Positions 26,101 through 37,110 of a DNA stretch of 64,000 nt are shown here, in pieces. A program made the translations under genes and the position numbers. The stretch is from Nocardia huaxiensis (lineage in GTDB: Bacteria > Actinomycetota > Actinomycetes > Mycobacteriales > Mycobacteriaceae): NCBI RefSeq assembly GCF_013744875.1, contig NZ_CP059399.1, positions 4,464,001 to 4,528,000 of the forward strand, read 5' to 3'. The notes below the pieces were generated by a model that saw nothing but the letters and a program-made list of their open reading frames with translations, was not told the origin of the DNA and did no database searches. The first letter of the stretch is position 1; each line of letters begins with the position of its first letter.

Positions 26101-27015
26101 CTCACCGCCGGCGCACACGACGCCCCACCCTCCGGTGATCAGCCCGACGGCCGCGGGATCGCCGACGAACCGGCCGCACCCGCCGAAATCGTCGCCGAGG
26201 CGGACGCTTTCGCGGGGGCCGCACCGTCGCTGATGAACGAGCTGCCCTACGGCGCGGAATTCGGCACCCTGGTGCACGAGGTCCTCGAATACGTCGACAC
26301 CGATGCCGCCGACCTGGCGAGCGAAATCCGCGCCCGCTGCGAGCACGCCGTGGCCGAGCAGATGTTCGACGCCGACCCCGACATCCTCGCGGGCTCCCTG
26401 CTGGCCGTCATGCACACTCCGATCGGAATCGGTTGCCTGGCGGACATTCCCACCCGCGACCGGCTCAGCGAACTCGACTTCGAACTCCCCCTCGCGGGCG
26501 GTGACACCCCCACCGCCACCCGCGTGACGGTCCCGCAGATCGCCGTCCTGCTGCGCCGCCACCTGCCCGCCGACGACATCCTCGCCCCCTACGCCGATCA
26601 GCTCGCGCACCTCGACGACACCCCGCTGCGCGGCTTCCTCACCGGCAGTATCGACGCCGTACTCCGCACGGCGGGACCGCGTTTCGTCGTCGTCGACTAC
26701 AAGACCAACCGTCTCGGCACCGGCGACCTGACCGTCGCCCACTACACGCGCGACCACATGGCCGCCGAGATGATGCGCTCCCACTATCCGCTGCAGGCCA
26801 TCCTGTATTCCGTTGCCCTGCACCGTTACCTGCGCTGGCGTCTGCCCGGCTACGACCCGGCCGTCCACCTCGGCGGCATCAAGTACCTGTTCGTCCGCGG
26901 CATGGTCGGCCCCGAAACCCCCGACGGCTGCGGCGTATTCGACTGGCACCCGCCCGCCGCGCTGGTGGAGGATCTCTCGGCCCTGCTCGCCGGAGATACG
27001 GAGGTGATCCGATGA
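23182..27015 (+). CDS. recB: Exodeoxyribonuclease V subunit beta (RecB) with a long N-terminal extension
   Basis: A 1277-residue RecB, the UvrD-like 3'-5' helicase and nuclease of RecBCD. Walker A is EASAGTGKT (about residues 190-198), motif II DEFQDTD (about 434-440), later VHASKGLEFPVVYLPF and LLYVALTRA. The nuclease centre VVDYKTN lies near residue 1169. The first 175 residues before FELTGPLPTG are absent from the RecB proteins I know: low-complexity, acidic/Pro/Ala/Gly-rich, with four recurring (D/E/T)LF motifs (ELFSL, DLFGG, ELFSL, TLFPD). The ATG at 23182 has GAAAGG upstream; a start nearer the core is possible but not favoured. Confidence 0.95.
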   Translation: MTDELFSLTDPDLEPRPAARSRRRGDTSGGERRPRRDPEPAAAEDLFGGAPSAPGDSTAAGPAETSQNPGGTGVTAGSTAEAELFSLDAAVTDDVAVGDVPDRAAAGAMTRESVSGTLFPDDVSGASLAHDPVDVEAGLWVTPEDSVSIAAGSGNAPGAQHVSDAAEVAAGAAENRFELTGPLPTGTTVLEASAGTGKTYAIVGLAVRFVAEAGVDVSQLLLVTFSRAATQELRERTRDRFVSVAVALGDPERARAHTDELVRHLAQANPAEVAARRERLLAALSDFDAGTIATTHSFCQRMLDELGLAGEQEPGVRLVEGIEDVVSTVADDLYLSRYARTTAPFAPAEAQRLASAAVGDRQAVLVPEAEGEDDPAAERVAFAAAARVETQRRKRLSGLRDFDDLLVLLHEVLADPEHGQRACQRIRDRFRVALVDEFQDTDPLQWDILRRAFHGHATLVLVGDPKQAIYAFRGAEVLSYLDAVAHAGSRRELTTNRRSDAGLLAALEHLQGGAALGHKEITVHRVAPTRSFTRLSGPAEQIVPLRLRCFPRTGAGALNRSGYPTVGRQRERIAVDVVADIVRLLESGTRIDAGTEHERPIGPGDIAVLVRNHKQLDLVRRELERAGVAAVLTSGASVFSTPAAGEWLWVLHALEQPHRADRVRLAAGTTLLGLSADEIDSGGADLVGRLSAELRDAGRLFARAGFAAVFEKMSAATRLAPRLLALEGGERRLTDLRQIAQLLDEAALREGLGLTALTRWLADHVRDPAAGSVANRSRRLDRDAAAVQLATVHASKGLEFPVVYLPFAWDAAKLRNPPTLLFHDEQGRRVLDVGGPEAIGYNNRKVRAEAEEAAEELRLLYVALTRAGAQVVAWWAPAFDTQTSPLHRMLLGREPGSPAVADKAPVPSDPVVLERFTEWAATAEPGVIAIEPVRAATPARLRRDATSTATADLRAAHFDRTLDQDWRRTSYSALTAGAHDAPPSGDQPDGRGIADEPAAPAEIVAEADAFAGAAPSLMNELPYGAEFGTLVHEVLEYVDTDAADLASEIRARCEHAVAEQMFDADPDILAGSLLAVMHTPIGIGCLADIPTRDRLSELDFELPLAGGDTPTATRVTVPQIAVLLRRHLPADDILAPYADQLAHLDDTPLRGFLTGSIDAVLRTAGPRFVVVDYKTNRLGTGDLTVAHYTRDHMAAEMMRSHYPLQAILYSVALHRYLRWRLPGYDPAVHLGGIKYLFVRGMVGPETPDGCGVFDWHPPAALVEDLSALLAGDTEVIR

Positions 27016-27127
27016 CGGCGCGTGCTTGGGCGGCAACGCCGCGGCTCGGTGTGAGCGGAGCGACTTGCCCTCGCGGTGCCGATCATCTGCCCGGACACAG
27101 CTCGGGCGTCGGCGGCGAGGAGGCACA

Positions 27128-29035
27128 GTGACGTCGATTCAGTTGGCGCAGCGCGGGACCGGCGTCTTGCAGACCTTCAATGCGGCGGGCGTGCTGTCGG
27201 CGGCGGATCTGCATGTGGCGCTGCGGCTCGGGCGGCTCGGCGGCGAGCAGTCGGTGGCGGCGCTGTTCGCCACCGCGCTGGCCGTGCGCGCGGTGCGGTC
27301 CGGATCGGTGTGCCTGGAGTTGCGGCGCATGCACGAGATCGGTGTGGACGCCGAAGACGGTGAGAGCGCCATCGATCCGGCGACGCTGCCGTGGCCGGAT
27401 GTGGACATGGTGATCGCGGCGCTGCGGGTGAGCCCGCTGGTGTGCGGCAGTCCGAGCGGACCGTTGCGGCCGCTGCGGCTCATCGATCCGCCCGCTGGGT
27501 CGGATTCGGGGCCGCTGCTGTACCTGGACCGGTATTACCGGCAGGAGCAGACGATCCGCGAGGTGCTGACCGCACGCGCCGCCACCCATCCCATGGTGGA
27601 CGCGAAACTCATTCGGCGCGAACTGGATCGGCTGTTCCCCGACCAGTGCGCGCCGGACGGCGCCGGACCCGCGACCGCCGAGGAGCCCCTCGACCGGCAG
27701 CGCCTCGCCGCCGCCCTGGCCGCCACCCAGTGGACCACCGTGATCGCCGGCGGCCCGGGCACCGGCAAGACCCACACCATCGCCCGGGTGCTGGCGCTGC
27801 TGGTGGCCCATCAGGAAGCGATCCCGGGTGCGCCCGCACTGCGTATCGCCCTGGCCGCCCCCACTGGCAAAGCCGCTGCGCGCCTTCAGGAATCGGTGCG
27901 CGAACAGGCGGGCGATATCGGTCTGCCCGAACTCACCGCCGCCACCCTGCACCGGCTGCTCGGCTGGCAGCGCGGCGGTGCGGGCCGCTTCCGCCACAAT
28001 GAGTTCAATCGCCTGCCCTATGACGTGATCGTGGTCGACGAGACCTCCATGGTGTCGCTGACCATGATGAGCCGTCTGCTGCCCGCCGTCCGCCCCGACG
28101 CCCGCCTGGTCCTGGTCGGCGACCCCGACCAGCTGGCCTCCGTGGACGCGGGCGCGGTCCTCGCCGACCTGGTCGCGGGACCCGTTCCGGGCAGGGCGAA
28201 TCCGGTCCTCGACACTATTCTCGGCGGCGAATTGCAGTCCGCCGCAATCCATCCGGGTGGCCTCTCGGCGCGTGAGCGGGATCGCCTCACCGGCGGCATC
28301 GTCCGCCTGACCCGCGGCCGCCGCTTCGGTGGCCGCATCGCCGACCTGGCGGTGGCGGTTCGCAACGGCGACGCCGACACCGCCGTCGAGCTGCTGCGCG
28401 CGGGCGGAACCGAACTCTCCCTGCATGATCCGGACGATGTGGACGACGTCCGCGCGAACGTCTTGCGCGCCGCCCGCGCCGCCACCGATGCCGCCCTCGC
28501 GGGCGCGGCCACCGAGGCCCTGACCGCTCTCGAATCGCACCGCCTGCTCTGCGCCCATCGGCAAGGGCCCTATGGCGTGGAACGCTGGGACCGCCTGGCC
28601 GCCGGCTGGGTCCACTCCGCCGGCATCAGCTCCGATCCGGGCCCCGGCCACTGGTACCCGGGCCAGCCGCTGCTGGTCACCGCCAACGACCACGAGGCCC
28701 GCATCTACAACGGCGACACCGGCGTCATCGTCAAATCCCCCGACGGCACCCTGCGCGCCGCCCTGCAGCGCGGCACCGACCCCTATCTCGTCCACCCCAC
28801 CCAATTCCCCGGCGTCACCACGGTCTACGCCATGACCATCCACCGCAGTCAGGGCAGCCAGTACGACACCGTCTCGGTGGTGCTGCCCGGCCCCGAATCC
28901 ACCCTGCTCACCCGGGAACTCCTCTACACCGCCATCACCCGAGCCCGTGCACACGTCCGCATCCTCGGCACGGAGGAGGCCATTCGCTCCGGCATAGCCC
29001 GCCGGGTCCTTCGAGCCAGCGGGCTGCGCACCTGA
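27128..29035 (+). CDS. recD: Exodeoxyribonuclease V subunit alpha (RecD)
   Basis: The 635-residue 5'-3' SF1 helicase of RecBCD. Walker A VIAGGPGTGKTHTIARVL lies near residue 205, then VVDETSMVSL (motif II), LVLVGDPDQLASV (motif III) and the C-terminal VYAMTIHRSQGSQYDTV (UvrD-C motif). The GTG at 27128 is preceded by GAGGAGG. It follows recB by 112 bp, completing the cluster; all three subunits appear intact. Confidence 0.95.
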   Translation: MTSIQLAQRGTGVLQTFNAAGVLSAADLHVALRLGRLGGEQSVAALFATALAVRAVRSGSVCLELRRMHEIGVDAEDGESAIDPATLPWPDVDMVIAALRVSPLVCGSPSGPLRPLRLIDPPAGSDSGPLLYLDRYYRQEQTIREVLTARAATHPMVDAKLIRRELDRLFPDQCAPDGAGPATAEEPLDRQRLAAALAATQWTTVIAGGPGTGKTHTIARVLALLVAHQEAIPGAPALRIALAAPTGKAAARLQESVREQAGDIGLPELTAATLHRLLGWQRGGAGRFRHNEFNRLPYDVIVVDETSMVSLTMMSRLLPAVRPDARLVLVGDPDQLASVDAGAVLADLVAGPVPGRANPVLDTILGGELQSAAIHPGGLSARERDRLTGGIVRLTRGRRFGGRIADLAVAVRNGDADTAVELLRAGGTELSLHDPDDVDDVRANVLRAARAATDAALAGAATEALTALESHRLLCAHRQGPYGVERWDRLAAGWVHSAGISSDPGPGHWYPGQPLLVTANDHEARIYNGDTGVIVKSPDGTLRAALQRGTDPYLVHPTQFPGVTTVYAMTIHRSQGSQYDTVSVVLPGPESTLLTRELLYTAITRARAHVRILGTEEAIRSGIARRVLRASGLRT

Positions 29036-29039
29036 TCGG

Positions 29040-29249
29040 TTAGGTATTGCGGCAGGGCGCACTGGCCGAAATCGTCTGCAGCGTGCAGACAATCCCGTTG
29101 AGCGCCCCCGAGGACCCGGTTTCGGGTACCAGACCCGCGACGGGATCGGCGCCGGGCTGTAGTTCCAGCGGTACGGCCAGGGCGGGGGCGGCGCCCAGAC
29201 CGACGGTGATGACAGCAGCGGCACAAGCTTTCAGAACAAGAGATTTCAT
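29040..29249 (-). CDS. Small secreted protein with two cysteines
   Basis: A 69-residue exported peptide beginning MKSLVLKACAAAVITVGLG, with likely signal cleavage after APALA. The mature part of about 45 residues carries two cysteines (NGIVCTLQ and SAPCRN) that could form a disulfide. No family is recognised. It is convergent with recD four bases away and divergent from the alpha/beta hydrolase. Confidence 0.6.
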   Translation of the reverse strand: MKSLVLKACAAAVITVGLGAAPALAVPLELQPGADPVAGLVPETGSSGALNGIVCTLQTISASAPCRNT

Positions 29250-29330
29250 GCTGTGAACCGTACATGTTTCAGATAAAATCTGAACGGCTTCCGGCGCGCC
29301 GGAAGCGCGGAGTCCGTAGCCTGGATTGTC

Positions 29331-30176
29331 ATGGGGTCGGAATCCGATGCCGAATTCCTCGGCGACACAGTCATTTCCGCGGACGGAACCCGGATCGCCT
29401 ATGCGACGGCCGGCAGTGGGCCGGGGGTGATCGTGGTGCCGGGGGTGCTCTCGGTGGCCAGTGGGTTCGCGCGGTTCGCGCAAGCGCTCGGGCAGGGGTT
29501 CACCGTGCACCTCATGGAACGGCGCGGTCGGGGGCAGAGCGGGCCGCAGGGGACGGGCTACAGCATCGCCAAGGATTGCGAAGACCTGCGGGCGCTGCAG
29601 GACAAGACCGGGGCGGCCATGATCGTCGGGCACAGCTACGGCGGGCTGATCGCGCTCGAATCCGCCCGCGGCAATCCGGGTATCACGCGGCTGGCACTCT
29701 ACGAGCCCGGTGTTTCCATCGCCGGGTCGGTGCCCTCGGGGTGGATGCCCGCCTACGAGAAATACCTGGAGCAGGGCAAACCCTTCGACGCGTTCGTGGA
29801 ATTCGTGCGCGATATGGGACCGGAGAACATGCGCAAGGTGCCGCGCTGGATGTTCCGGCGCATGATGCCGCTGTTCATGAAGGCGCCCGAGAAGGAGATG
29901 GTGGTCGGGCAGCTGGCCGAGAACCTGCGCGAGCATCGGGAGATCGTGCGATTGACCGACACCTATCCGAACTACCGCGAGGTCACCGCCGCGGTGCTGC
30001 TCATGGCCGGGGACAAGGACGTGCAGCAGCGCACCGCACCCGATCATCGGCGGCTGGCCGAGGTGATACCGGTGTGTGAGCTGCGCACCGTGCCCGGCCT
30101 CGATCACTTCGGCATCGACAAGGGCGCACCCGAGCGGGTGGCCGGTATCGTCGGCGAATTCTTCTCGCATCGGTAG
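29331..30176 (+). CDS. Alpha/beta-fold hydrolase
   Basis: A 281-residue cytosolic hydrolase. The nucleophile elbow is GHSYGG, the acid lies in MAGDKD and the catalytic histidine in LDHFGI, with the oxyanion region GPGVIVVPGVLS. The substrate is unknown; esters or lactones are typical. The ATG at 29331 follows a TAGCCT hexamer by eight bases, suggesting a near-leaderless mRNA. It lies upstream of the ethA-like gene, and such pairing could process the ester made by a Baeyer-Villiger enzyme, but this is inference. Confidence 0.85.
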   Translation: MGSESDAEFLGDTVISADGTRIAYATAGSGPGVIVVPGVLSVASGFARFAQALGQGFTVHLMERRGRGQSGPQGTGYSIAKDCEDLRALQDKTGAAMIVGHSYGGLIALESARGNPGITRLALYEPGVSIAGSVPSGWMPAYEKYLEQGKPFDAFVEFVRDMGPENMRKVPRWMFRRMMPLFMKAPEKEMVVGQLAENLREHREIVRLTDTYPNYREVTAAVLLMAGDKDVQQRTAPDHRRLAEVIPVCELRTVPGLDHFGIDKGAPERVAGIVGEFFSHR

Positions 30177-30248
30177 GGTTTCCCGCCCCTGCGGTGACTG
30201 CGCGGTGGATACGCTGGGAGCACTACCGGCGAGTCGAAGGGGATTTCG

Positions 30249-31712
30249 ATGAGCAGCACGCCCGAGCACGTCGATGTGCTCATTGTGGGGGCCGGACTGT
30301 CGGGGGTGGGGGCGGCCTACCACCTGCAGCAGGCGTTCCCGTGGCGGACCTACACGATTCTGGAGATGCGCGACGCCATCGGCGGGACGTGGGATCTGTT
30401 CCGGTATCCGGGGATTCGATCCGACTCCGATATGTTCACCCTCGGATACCGGTTCCGGCCGTGGCTGGGGGACAAGGCCATCGCCGACGGGGACTCGATT
30501 CTCGCCTACGTGCGGGAGACGGCCGCCGACAACGGGATCGACAAGCACATTCGCTACCGGCACAAGGTGGTGCGGGCGGAATGGTCATCGGCGGACAATC
30601 GGTGGACGGTGACCGCGGACCACGACGGGGAACCGGTGACCATCACCGCGAGCTTCCTGTTCAGCTGCTCGGGGTACTACCGCTACGACGCCGGGTACAC
30701 GCCGGATTTTCCAGGGACGGAACGCTTTTCCGGTCCCATCGTGCACCCGCAGCACTGGCCCGAACAGCTCGAGGTGGCCGGTAAGCAGGTGGTGATCGTC
30801 GGTTCCGGGGCCACCGCGGTGACACTCGGACCGGCGCTGGCCGAACAGGGTGCGCAGGTGACCATGCTGCAACGCTCACCGTCCTACATCATCTCCATGC
30901 CCGCCCGGGACGCCGTCGCCGACCGTTTGCGCAAGATACTGCCCGCGCGTGCCGCCTACACCCTCGCGCGCGCCAAGAATGTCGCGCTCAGCACCGCCAT
31001 GTATCAGATCTCGCAACGCTATCCGAAGCGCATGCGCGCCTGGATTCGCGGCTTGCAGCAGCGGTGGCTGCCGCCGGGCTACGACATCGACACGCATTTC
31101 AATCCGACCTACAACCCGTGGGATCAACGACTGTGCCTGGTGCCCAACAATGATCTGTTCCGCGCCATCCGGCACGGCACGCTGGAGATCGTCACCGACC
31201 GGATCGACACCTTCACCGAATCCGGGCTGCACCTGGCATCCGGGCGGGATCTCGACGCCGACATCATCATCACCGCGACGGGTTTGAACCTCGCGGTGTT
31301 CGGCAACGTGGAGATCGTCGTCGACGGCAGCAAGATCGACATGCCGAAGGCCATGGCCTACAAGGCGATGATGCTGTCCGACGTCCCCAACTTCGCGTTC
31401 ATCATCGGCTACACCAATGCCTCCTGGACGCTGAAGGCGGATCTGGTGTGCGAGTACGTGGTCCGGCTGCTGCGCCACATGGATTCGCACGGTTATGTGA
31501 AGGCCACGCCGGTGCGCGACGAATCCGTCGGCACCGCACCGTTCCTCAACTTCGAGCCCGGATACGTGTTGCGCGCCTTGGACATCCTGCCCAAGCAGGG
31601 CGACCGCGCCCCCTGGAAACTGCACATGAACTACCTGCGCGATCTGCCGAAACTGCGCTACGGCAAGGTGACCGACCCGGCCATGCGCTTCGAACGCGCC
31701 GTCAACGGCTGA
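30249..31712 (+). CDS. ethA: EthA-type flavin-containing Baeyer-Villiger monooxygenase
   Basis: A 487-residue FAD/NADPH monooxygenase with strong resemblance to Mycobacterium tuberculosis EthA from end to end. Diagnostic stretches are GGTWDLFRYPGIRSDSDM, IVHPQHWPE, VVIVGSGATAVTLGPALA, YNPWDQRLCLVPNNDLFRAIRHG and IIITATGLNL. The FAD motif GAGLSG is at the N-terminus and the NADPH motif GSGATA near residue 183. EthA oxidises ketones and activates thioamide prodrugs such as ethionamide. The ATG at 30249 has AAGGGGAT upstream. In M. tuberculosis the divergent repressor EthR controls the gene; no EthR-like gene is adjacent here. Confidence 0.9.
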   Translation: MSSTPEHVDVLIVGAGLSGVGAAYHLQQAFPWRTYTILEMRDAIGGTWDLFRYPGIRSDSDMFTLGYRFRPWLGDKAIADGDSILAYVRETAADNGIDKHIRYRHKVVRAEWSSADNRWTVTADHDGEPVTITASFLFSCSGYYRYDAGYTPDFPGTERFSGPIVHPQHWPEQLEVAGKQVVIVGSGATAVTLGPALAEQGAQVTMLQRSPSYIISMPARDAVADRLRKILPARAAYTLARAKNVALSTAMYQISQRYPKRMRAWIRGLQQRWLPPGYDIDTHFNPTYNPWDQRLCLVPNNDLFRAIRHGTLEIVTDRIDTFTESGLHLASGRDLDADIIITATGLNLAVFGNVEIVVDGSKIDMPKAMAYKAMMLSDVPNFAFIIGYTNASWTLKADLVCEYVVRLLRHMDSHGYVKATPVRDESVGTAPFLNFEPGYVLRALDILPKQGDRAPWKLHMNYLRDLPKLRYGKVTDPAMRFERAVNG

Positions 31713-32448
31713 ACATACCCTCGAGGCGATTGCGCGAGCCCGGATGCACCAGCCGGGCCGCGCTCACCAAACCGTCCTCGGACCAGGTGCGACGGCGAAT
31801 GAGCAGGCACGGTTCGGCGCGATCGATGCGCAGTAGCCGGCATTCCTCGGCGCTGCCCAGCACCGCCTCCACCACGTGCTCGCCGCGCACCAGCGGCGCC
31901 ACCCGGCTCAGATAGTCGTTGGGGGTCGTGGTGGTGAAGTCCTGCGCCAGATAGTCCGGCGCGGCACCGGGATTCACATACCGGTCCTCGACCTGGATCG
32001 GCACATCGTCCTCGAAGTGCACCAGCACCGAGTGGAAAGCCTTGCCGCCGAACGACTCCCGCAGGAACGCCTGATCGGCGGCAATGGCCTCCTGTCGCAC
32101 CAGCACCACCTCGGTGCGATGCCGGTGCCCGCGCTGCTGGATCTCGTCGGCGATATTGCGCACCTCGAACAGCGGTGAGGACTTCTTCGTGCCGGCCACG
32201 AAGGTGCCCACGCCCATCATGCGCACGATCGCGCCCTCGGCGGCCAGCTCGCGCAGCGCGCGGTTGATGGTCATACGGGAAAGCCCCAGTGCCGCCACGA
32301 ACTGATGTTCCGAGGGCAGCTGATCGCCCTCGGCCCAGCGGCCCGTGCGGATCTGCGTGGTCACCAGATTCTTGACCCGCTCGTAGGCCGGCCGCGAATC
32401 CGCCCCGCCGAACAGTGCGGCGAGTTCCGCCTCGTCGACCGTCGCCAT
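31702..32448 (-). CDS. hutC: GntR/HutC-family repressor of histidine utilisation
   Basis: A 248-residue regulator. The winged-helix domain (RPAYERVKNLVTTQIRTGRWAEGDQLPSEHQFVAALGLSRMTINRALRELAAEGAIVR) is followed by a UTRA ligand domain with FFEVRNIADEIQQRG-like, VEDRYVNP and DYLAQDFTTTTPNDYLSRVAPL segments typical of HutC, which senses urocanate. It is divergent from hutU, and a strong palindrome lies between them. I use ATG 32448; ATG 32490 is also possible but would extend the protein without known homology. The 3' end overlaps the convergent ethA by 11 bp. Confidence 0.9.
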   Translation of the reverse strand: MATVDEAELAALFGGADSRPAYERVKNLVTTQIRTGRWAEGDQLPSEHQFVAALGLSRMTINRALRELAAEGAIVRMMGVGTFVAGTKKSSPLFEVRNIADEIQQRGHRHRTEVVLVRQEAIAADQAFLRESFGGKAFHSVLVHFEDDVPIQVEDRYVNPGAAPDYLAQDFTTTTPNDYLSRVAPLVRGEHVVEAVLGSAEECRLLRIDRAEPCLLIRRRTWSEDGLVSAARLVHPGSRNRLEGMFSR

Positions 32449-32522
32449 CTCCGTTGAACCCCGCTCCTCGCCCACGCCGCTACCGGACATGCAGCCTACC
32501 GGCCCGAATGCCGCGGCCTTGA

Positions 32523-32550
32523 CAGTTGTATAGACAGGACTATACAACTG
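32523..32550. promoter_or_regulatory. HutC operator in the hutC/hutU divergent promoter
   Basis: A perfect inverted repeat: CAGTTGTATAG, six bases (acagga), then CTATACAACTG. The TATA-rich core and position between the divergent hut genes fit the operator of a GntR/HutC repressor, and it overlaps a plausible promoter for both directions. Confidence 0.8.
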
Positions 32551-32646
32551 AGGCGGAATGAGAGCCAGCACACAGTGACCGCCCGGATGCCACGCACATC
32601 ACCGGGCCCGGTGCCGGACATCAGGGACGACTTCGAGGACAAGGCG

Positions 32647-34323
<1,677 letters not shown>

Positions 34324-34372
34324 CAGAACGTCCGAGATCCCCAGGGACACAGCAAGAAAGAAGGCCGAGACC

Positions 34373-35803
34373 ATGACGCACGACGGTCCCGCCGACGTCG
34401 TTCTCACCCCCGAACGGCACACCATCGACGTCGTCCCCGACGCCGAACGCCACGGCAGCCCGCGCAGTCAGTTCACCCTCTGGTTCGGCGCGAACATGCA
34501 GATCACCGCGATAGTCGATGGTGCGCTGGCGGTCATCTTCGGCGCGGACGCGCTGTGGGCCATCATCGGCCTGCTGATCGGCAATGTGGCCGGCGGCGCG
34601 GTCATGGCGCTGCACTCCGCGCAGGGACCGAAACTCGGTCTGCCGCAGATGATTTCCTCCCGCGCGCAATTCGGGGTGCGGGGCGCGGTGGTACCGCTGC
34701 TGCTGGCGATTCTCATGTACCTGGGGTTCGCGGCCACCGGCACCGTGCTGGCGGGGCAGGCCATCGCCAAGATCCTGCACATCGACAGCCCGCAACTCGG
34801 CATGGTCATCTTCGGGCTGCTGACCGCGTTCATCGCGGTCACCGGCTACAAACTGATCCACGTCGTGGGCCGGGTGGCCACGGTGGTGGGGATCGTCGGA
34901 TTCACGTATCTGGCCATCCGGTTGTTCTCCGAATACGACGTGCCCGCGCATCTCGGCGTCCAGGGCTTCGAGATGGCCACCATCCTGCTGGCCATCGGAT
35001 TGAGCGCCGGCTGGCAGCTGACCTTCGGACCGTATGTCGCCGACTACTCGCGGTACCTGCCGCGCTCCACCAGTGACCGCGCCACCTTCTGGTCCACGTT
35101 CTGCGGCACCGTGATCGGCTCGCAGTGGTCGATGACCTTCGGCGCGCTGATCGCCGCCGTGGCGGGCAAGGCGTTCATGAAGGATCAGGTCGGCTTCATC
35201 GGTGATCTGGCCGGACCGGCCGCCGTGGCCGTTCTCATCTACCTGGTGATAGTGATCGGCAAGCTCACGGTGAACGTGCTCAATGCCTACGGCGGCTTCA
35301 TGTCCGTGCTCACCACGGTGACGGCCTTCGGTGGCGTACAACGTATTTCGACCCTCGCCCGCACCGCCTACATTCTCGGCTTCACCACCGCGGCGACCCT
35401 GGTGGCGGTGGCGGCCAGCGCCGACTTCCTGAACAACTTCAAGAACTTCGTGCTCTGCCTGCTCATGGTGTTCACGCCCTGGAGTGCGATCAACCTGATC
35501 GACTACTACCTGATCTCCAAGGAGCGCTTCGACATTCCCGCGCTCTACGACATCTCCGGCCGCTACGGGGCCTGGAACGCGCCCGCCCTGGGCTGCTACG
35601 CCATCGGCGTACTCGCCCAGATCCCGTTCCTGGCCACCAAGTTCTACACCGGACCGATCACCGAGAAACTGGGCGGCGCGGACATCTCCTGGATCGTGGG
35701 CATCGTCCTCACCGCGGCCCTGTACTACCCGCTCGCCAAACGCCTGAACAACCCGCCGCCGCACATGATCTACCCGGCGGACACCGAGATCGCCCGAGCC
35801 TGA
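34373..35803 (+). CDS. NCS1-family permease in the hut cluster (histidine/urocanate uptake likely)
   Basis: A 476-residue inner-membrane transporter of the nucleobase:cation symporter-1 family with about twelve helices. Signatures are [37 protein letters not shown] and [29 protein letters not shown]. The family carries cytosine, hydantoins or thiamine, but members embedded in hut operons are predicted to import histidine or urocanate. That assignment here is by context. It lies between hutU and hutI with short spacers. Confidence 0.88.
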   Translation: MTHDGPADVVLTPERHTIDVVPDAERHGSPRSQFTLWFGANMQITAIVDGALAVIFGADALWAIIGLLIGNVAGGAVMALHSAQGPKLGLPQMISSRAQFGVRGAVVPLLLAILMYLGFAATGTVLAGQAIAKILHIDSPQLGMVIFGLLTAFIAVTGYKLIHVVGRVATVVGIVGFTYLAIRLFSEYDVPAHLGVQGFEMATILLAIGLSAGWQLTFGPYVADYSRYLPRSTSDRATFWSTFCGTVIGSQWSMTFGALIAAVAGKAFMKDQVGFIGDLAGPAAVAVLIYLVIVIGKLTVNVLNAYGGFMSVLTTVTAFGGVQRISTLARTAYILGFTTAATLVAVAASADFLNNFKNFVLCLLMVFTPWSAINLIDYYLISKERFDIPALYDISGRYGAWNAPALGCYAIGVLAQIPFLATKFYTGPITEKLGGADISWIVGIVLTAALYYPLAKRLNNPPPHMIYPADTEIARA

Positions 35804-35814
35804 GAGGAATTCGC

Positions 35815-36990
35815 GTGGCGACGTACGCAGTCACCGATATCGGAACGCTGGTCACCAACGACCCGGCCCTGGGCGACGGCCCACTCGGTGTACGCCGGGA
35901 CGCCGCAATGGTTTTCGAGGACGGTCGGGTCGCCTGGGTCGGCGACAGCCGCGACGCTCCCGCCGCGGATTCCGGCCGCTCGCTGCACGGTCGGGCCCTG
36001 CTCCCGGGGTTCGTGGAAAGCCACTCGCACCTGGTGTTCGCCGGCGACCGGGCCGAGGAGTTCGCGGCCCGCATGACCGGAAAGCCCTACACCGCAGGCG
36101 GAATCCGCACCACCATCGCCGCCACCCGGGCCGCCTCCGACGAGCAGCTGGAAGCGAATATGCGCCGGCTGCTGGCCGAGGCCCGCCGCTCCGGCAGCAC
36201 CACGGTCGAATGCAAGTCCGGCTACGGCCAAACCGCCCACGACGAACTCCGCAGCGTCCGCGTCGCCGAACGCATGACCGACGAGGTAACCCTCCTCGCC
36301 GCCCACGTTCCCCCACCCGAGTACGCCGGCCGCGCCGACGATTACGTCGCCATGGTCATCGCCGACATGATCGAACCCTGTGCCGCGCACGCGAAGTGGA
36401 TCGACGTCTTCTGTGAACGCGGCGCCTTCGACGCGGATCAATCCCGCGCGGTGCTGAAAGCCGGTGTGGCACAGGGGCTCGTGCCCAGGGTGCACGGCAA
36501 CCAGCTCGGCCCCGGCCCGGGTGTGCGCCTCGCGGTCGACCTGGAAGCCGCCTCGGTCGACCACGTCACCTACACGACACCCGCCGATATCGACGCTCTC
36601 GCAGGTAGTTCCACGGTCGCCACCCTGCTGCCCGGCGCGGAATTCTCCACCCGCCACCCCTACCCGGACGCCCGCGCCCTCATCGACGCCGGTGTCACCG
36701 TAGCCCTCGGCGCGGACTGCAACCCCGGCACCAGCTACACCACCAGCCTCCCCTTCTGTATCGCCCTCGCAGTCCGCGAAATGCGCATGACCCCCGAAGA
36801 AGCGGTCTGGGCGGTCACCGCGGGTGGCGCGAAAGCCCTGCGCCGCACCGACATCGGCCACCTCGGCCTCGGAGCCCGCGCCGACGCCATCGCCCTCGAC
36901 GCCCCTTCCTACCTCCACCTGGCGTACCGCCCCGGCGTGCCCTTGATCCGCGAGGTCTGGAAGGACGGCGTGCTGAGCGTCGGCAGTTAA
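35815..36990 (+). CDS. hutI: Imidazolonepropionase
   Basis: A 391-residue amidohydrolase-superfamily enzyme that opens the imidazolone ring to N-formimino-L-glutamate. The metal-binding HxH occurs in [20 protein letters not shown], followed by [21 protein letters not shown]. Further metal/substrate residues lie in [11 protein letters not shown] and [16 protein letters not shown]. The GTG at 35815 has GAGAGGAA upstream and is 11 bp from the permease stop. Confidence 0.95.
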   Translation: MATYAVTDIGTLVTNDPALGDGPLGVRRDAAMVFEDGRVAWVGDSRDAPAADSGRSLHGRALLPGFVESHSHLVFAGDRAEEFAARMTGKPYTAGGIRTTIAATRAASDEQLEANMRRLLAEARRSGSTTVECKSGYGQTAHDELRSVRVAERMTDEVTLLAAHVPPPEYAGRADDYVAMVIADMIEPCAAHAKWIDVFCERGAFDADQSRAVLKAGVAQGLVPRVHGNQLGPGPGVRLAVDLEAASVDHVTYTTPADIDALAGSSTVATLLPGAEFSTRHPYPDARALIDAGVTVALGADCNPGTSYTTSLPFCIALAVREMRMTPEEAVWAVTAGGAKALRRTDIGHLGLGARADAIALDAPSYLHLAYRPGVPLIREVWKDGVLSVGS

Positions 36991-37110
36991 GGGCCAGGCG
37001 TGCGCACCCGTGGCGCTCACCTATGGCAACAACCGGCGCCGAAGGGCTGACCTGGGGAGCCGGCAACCCGGCCGACCCCGGCTGACCCCGGCGCGTCGGT
37101 CCGCCCCCAC

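Noticed and set aside
20400..27126. Minus-strand open frames of over 1000 codons across recC and recB
   Set aside because: Shadows of the GC-rich recBC coding strand; no family motifs, and recB/recC are complete on the plus strand.
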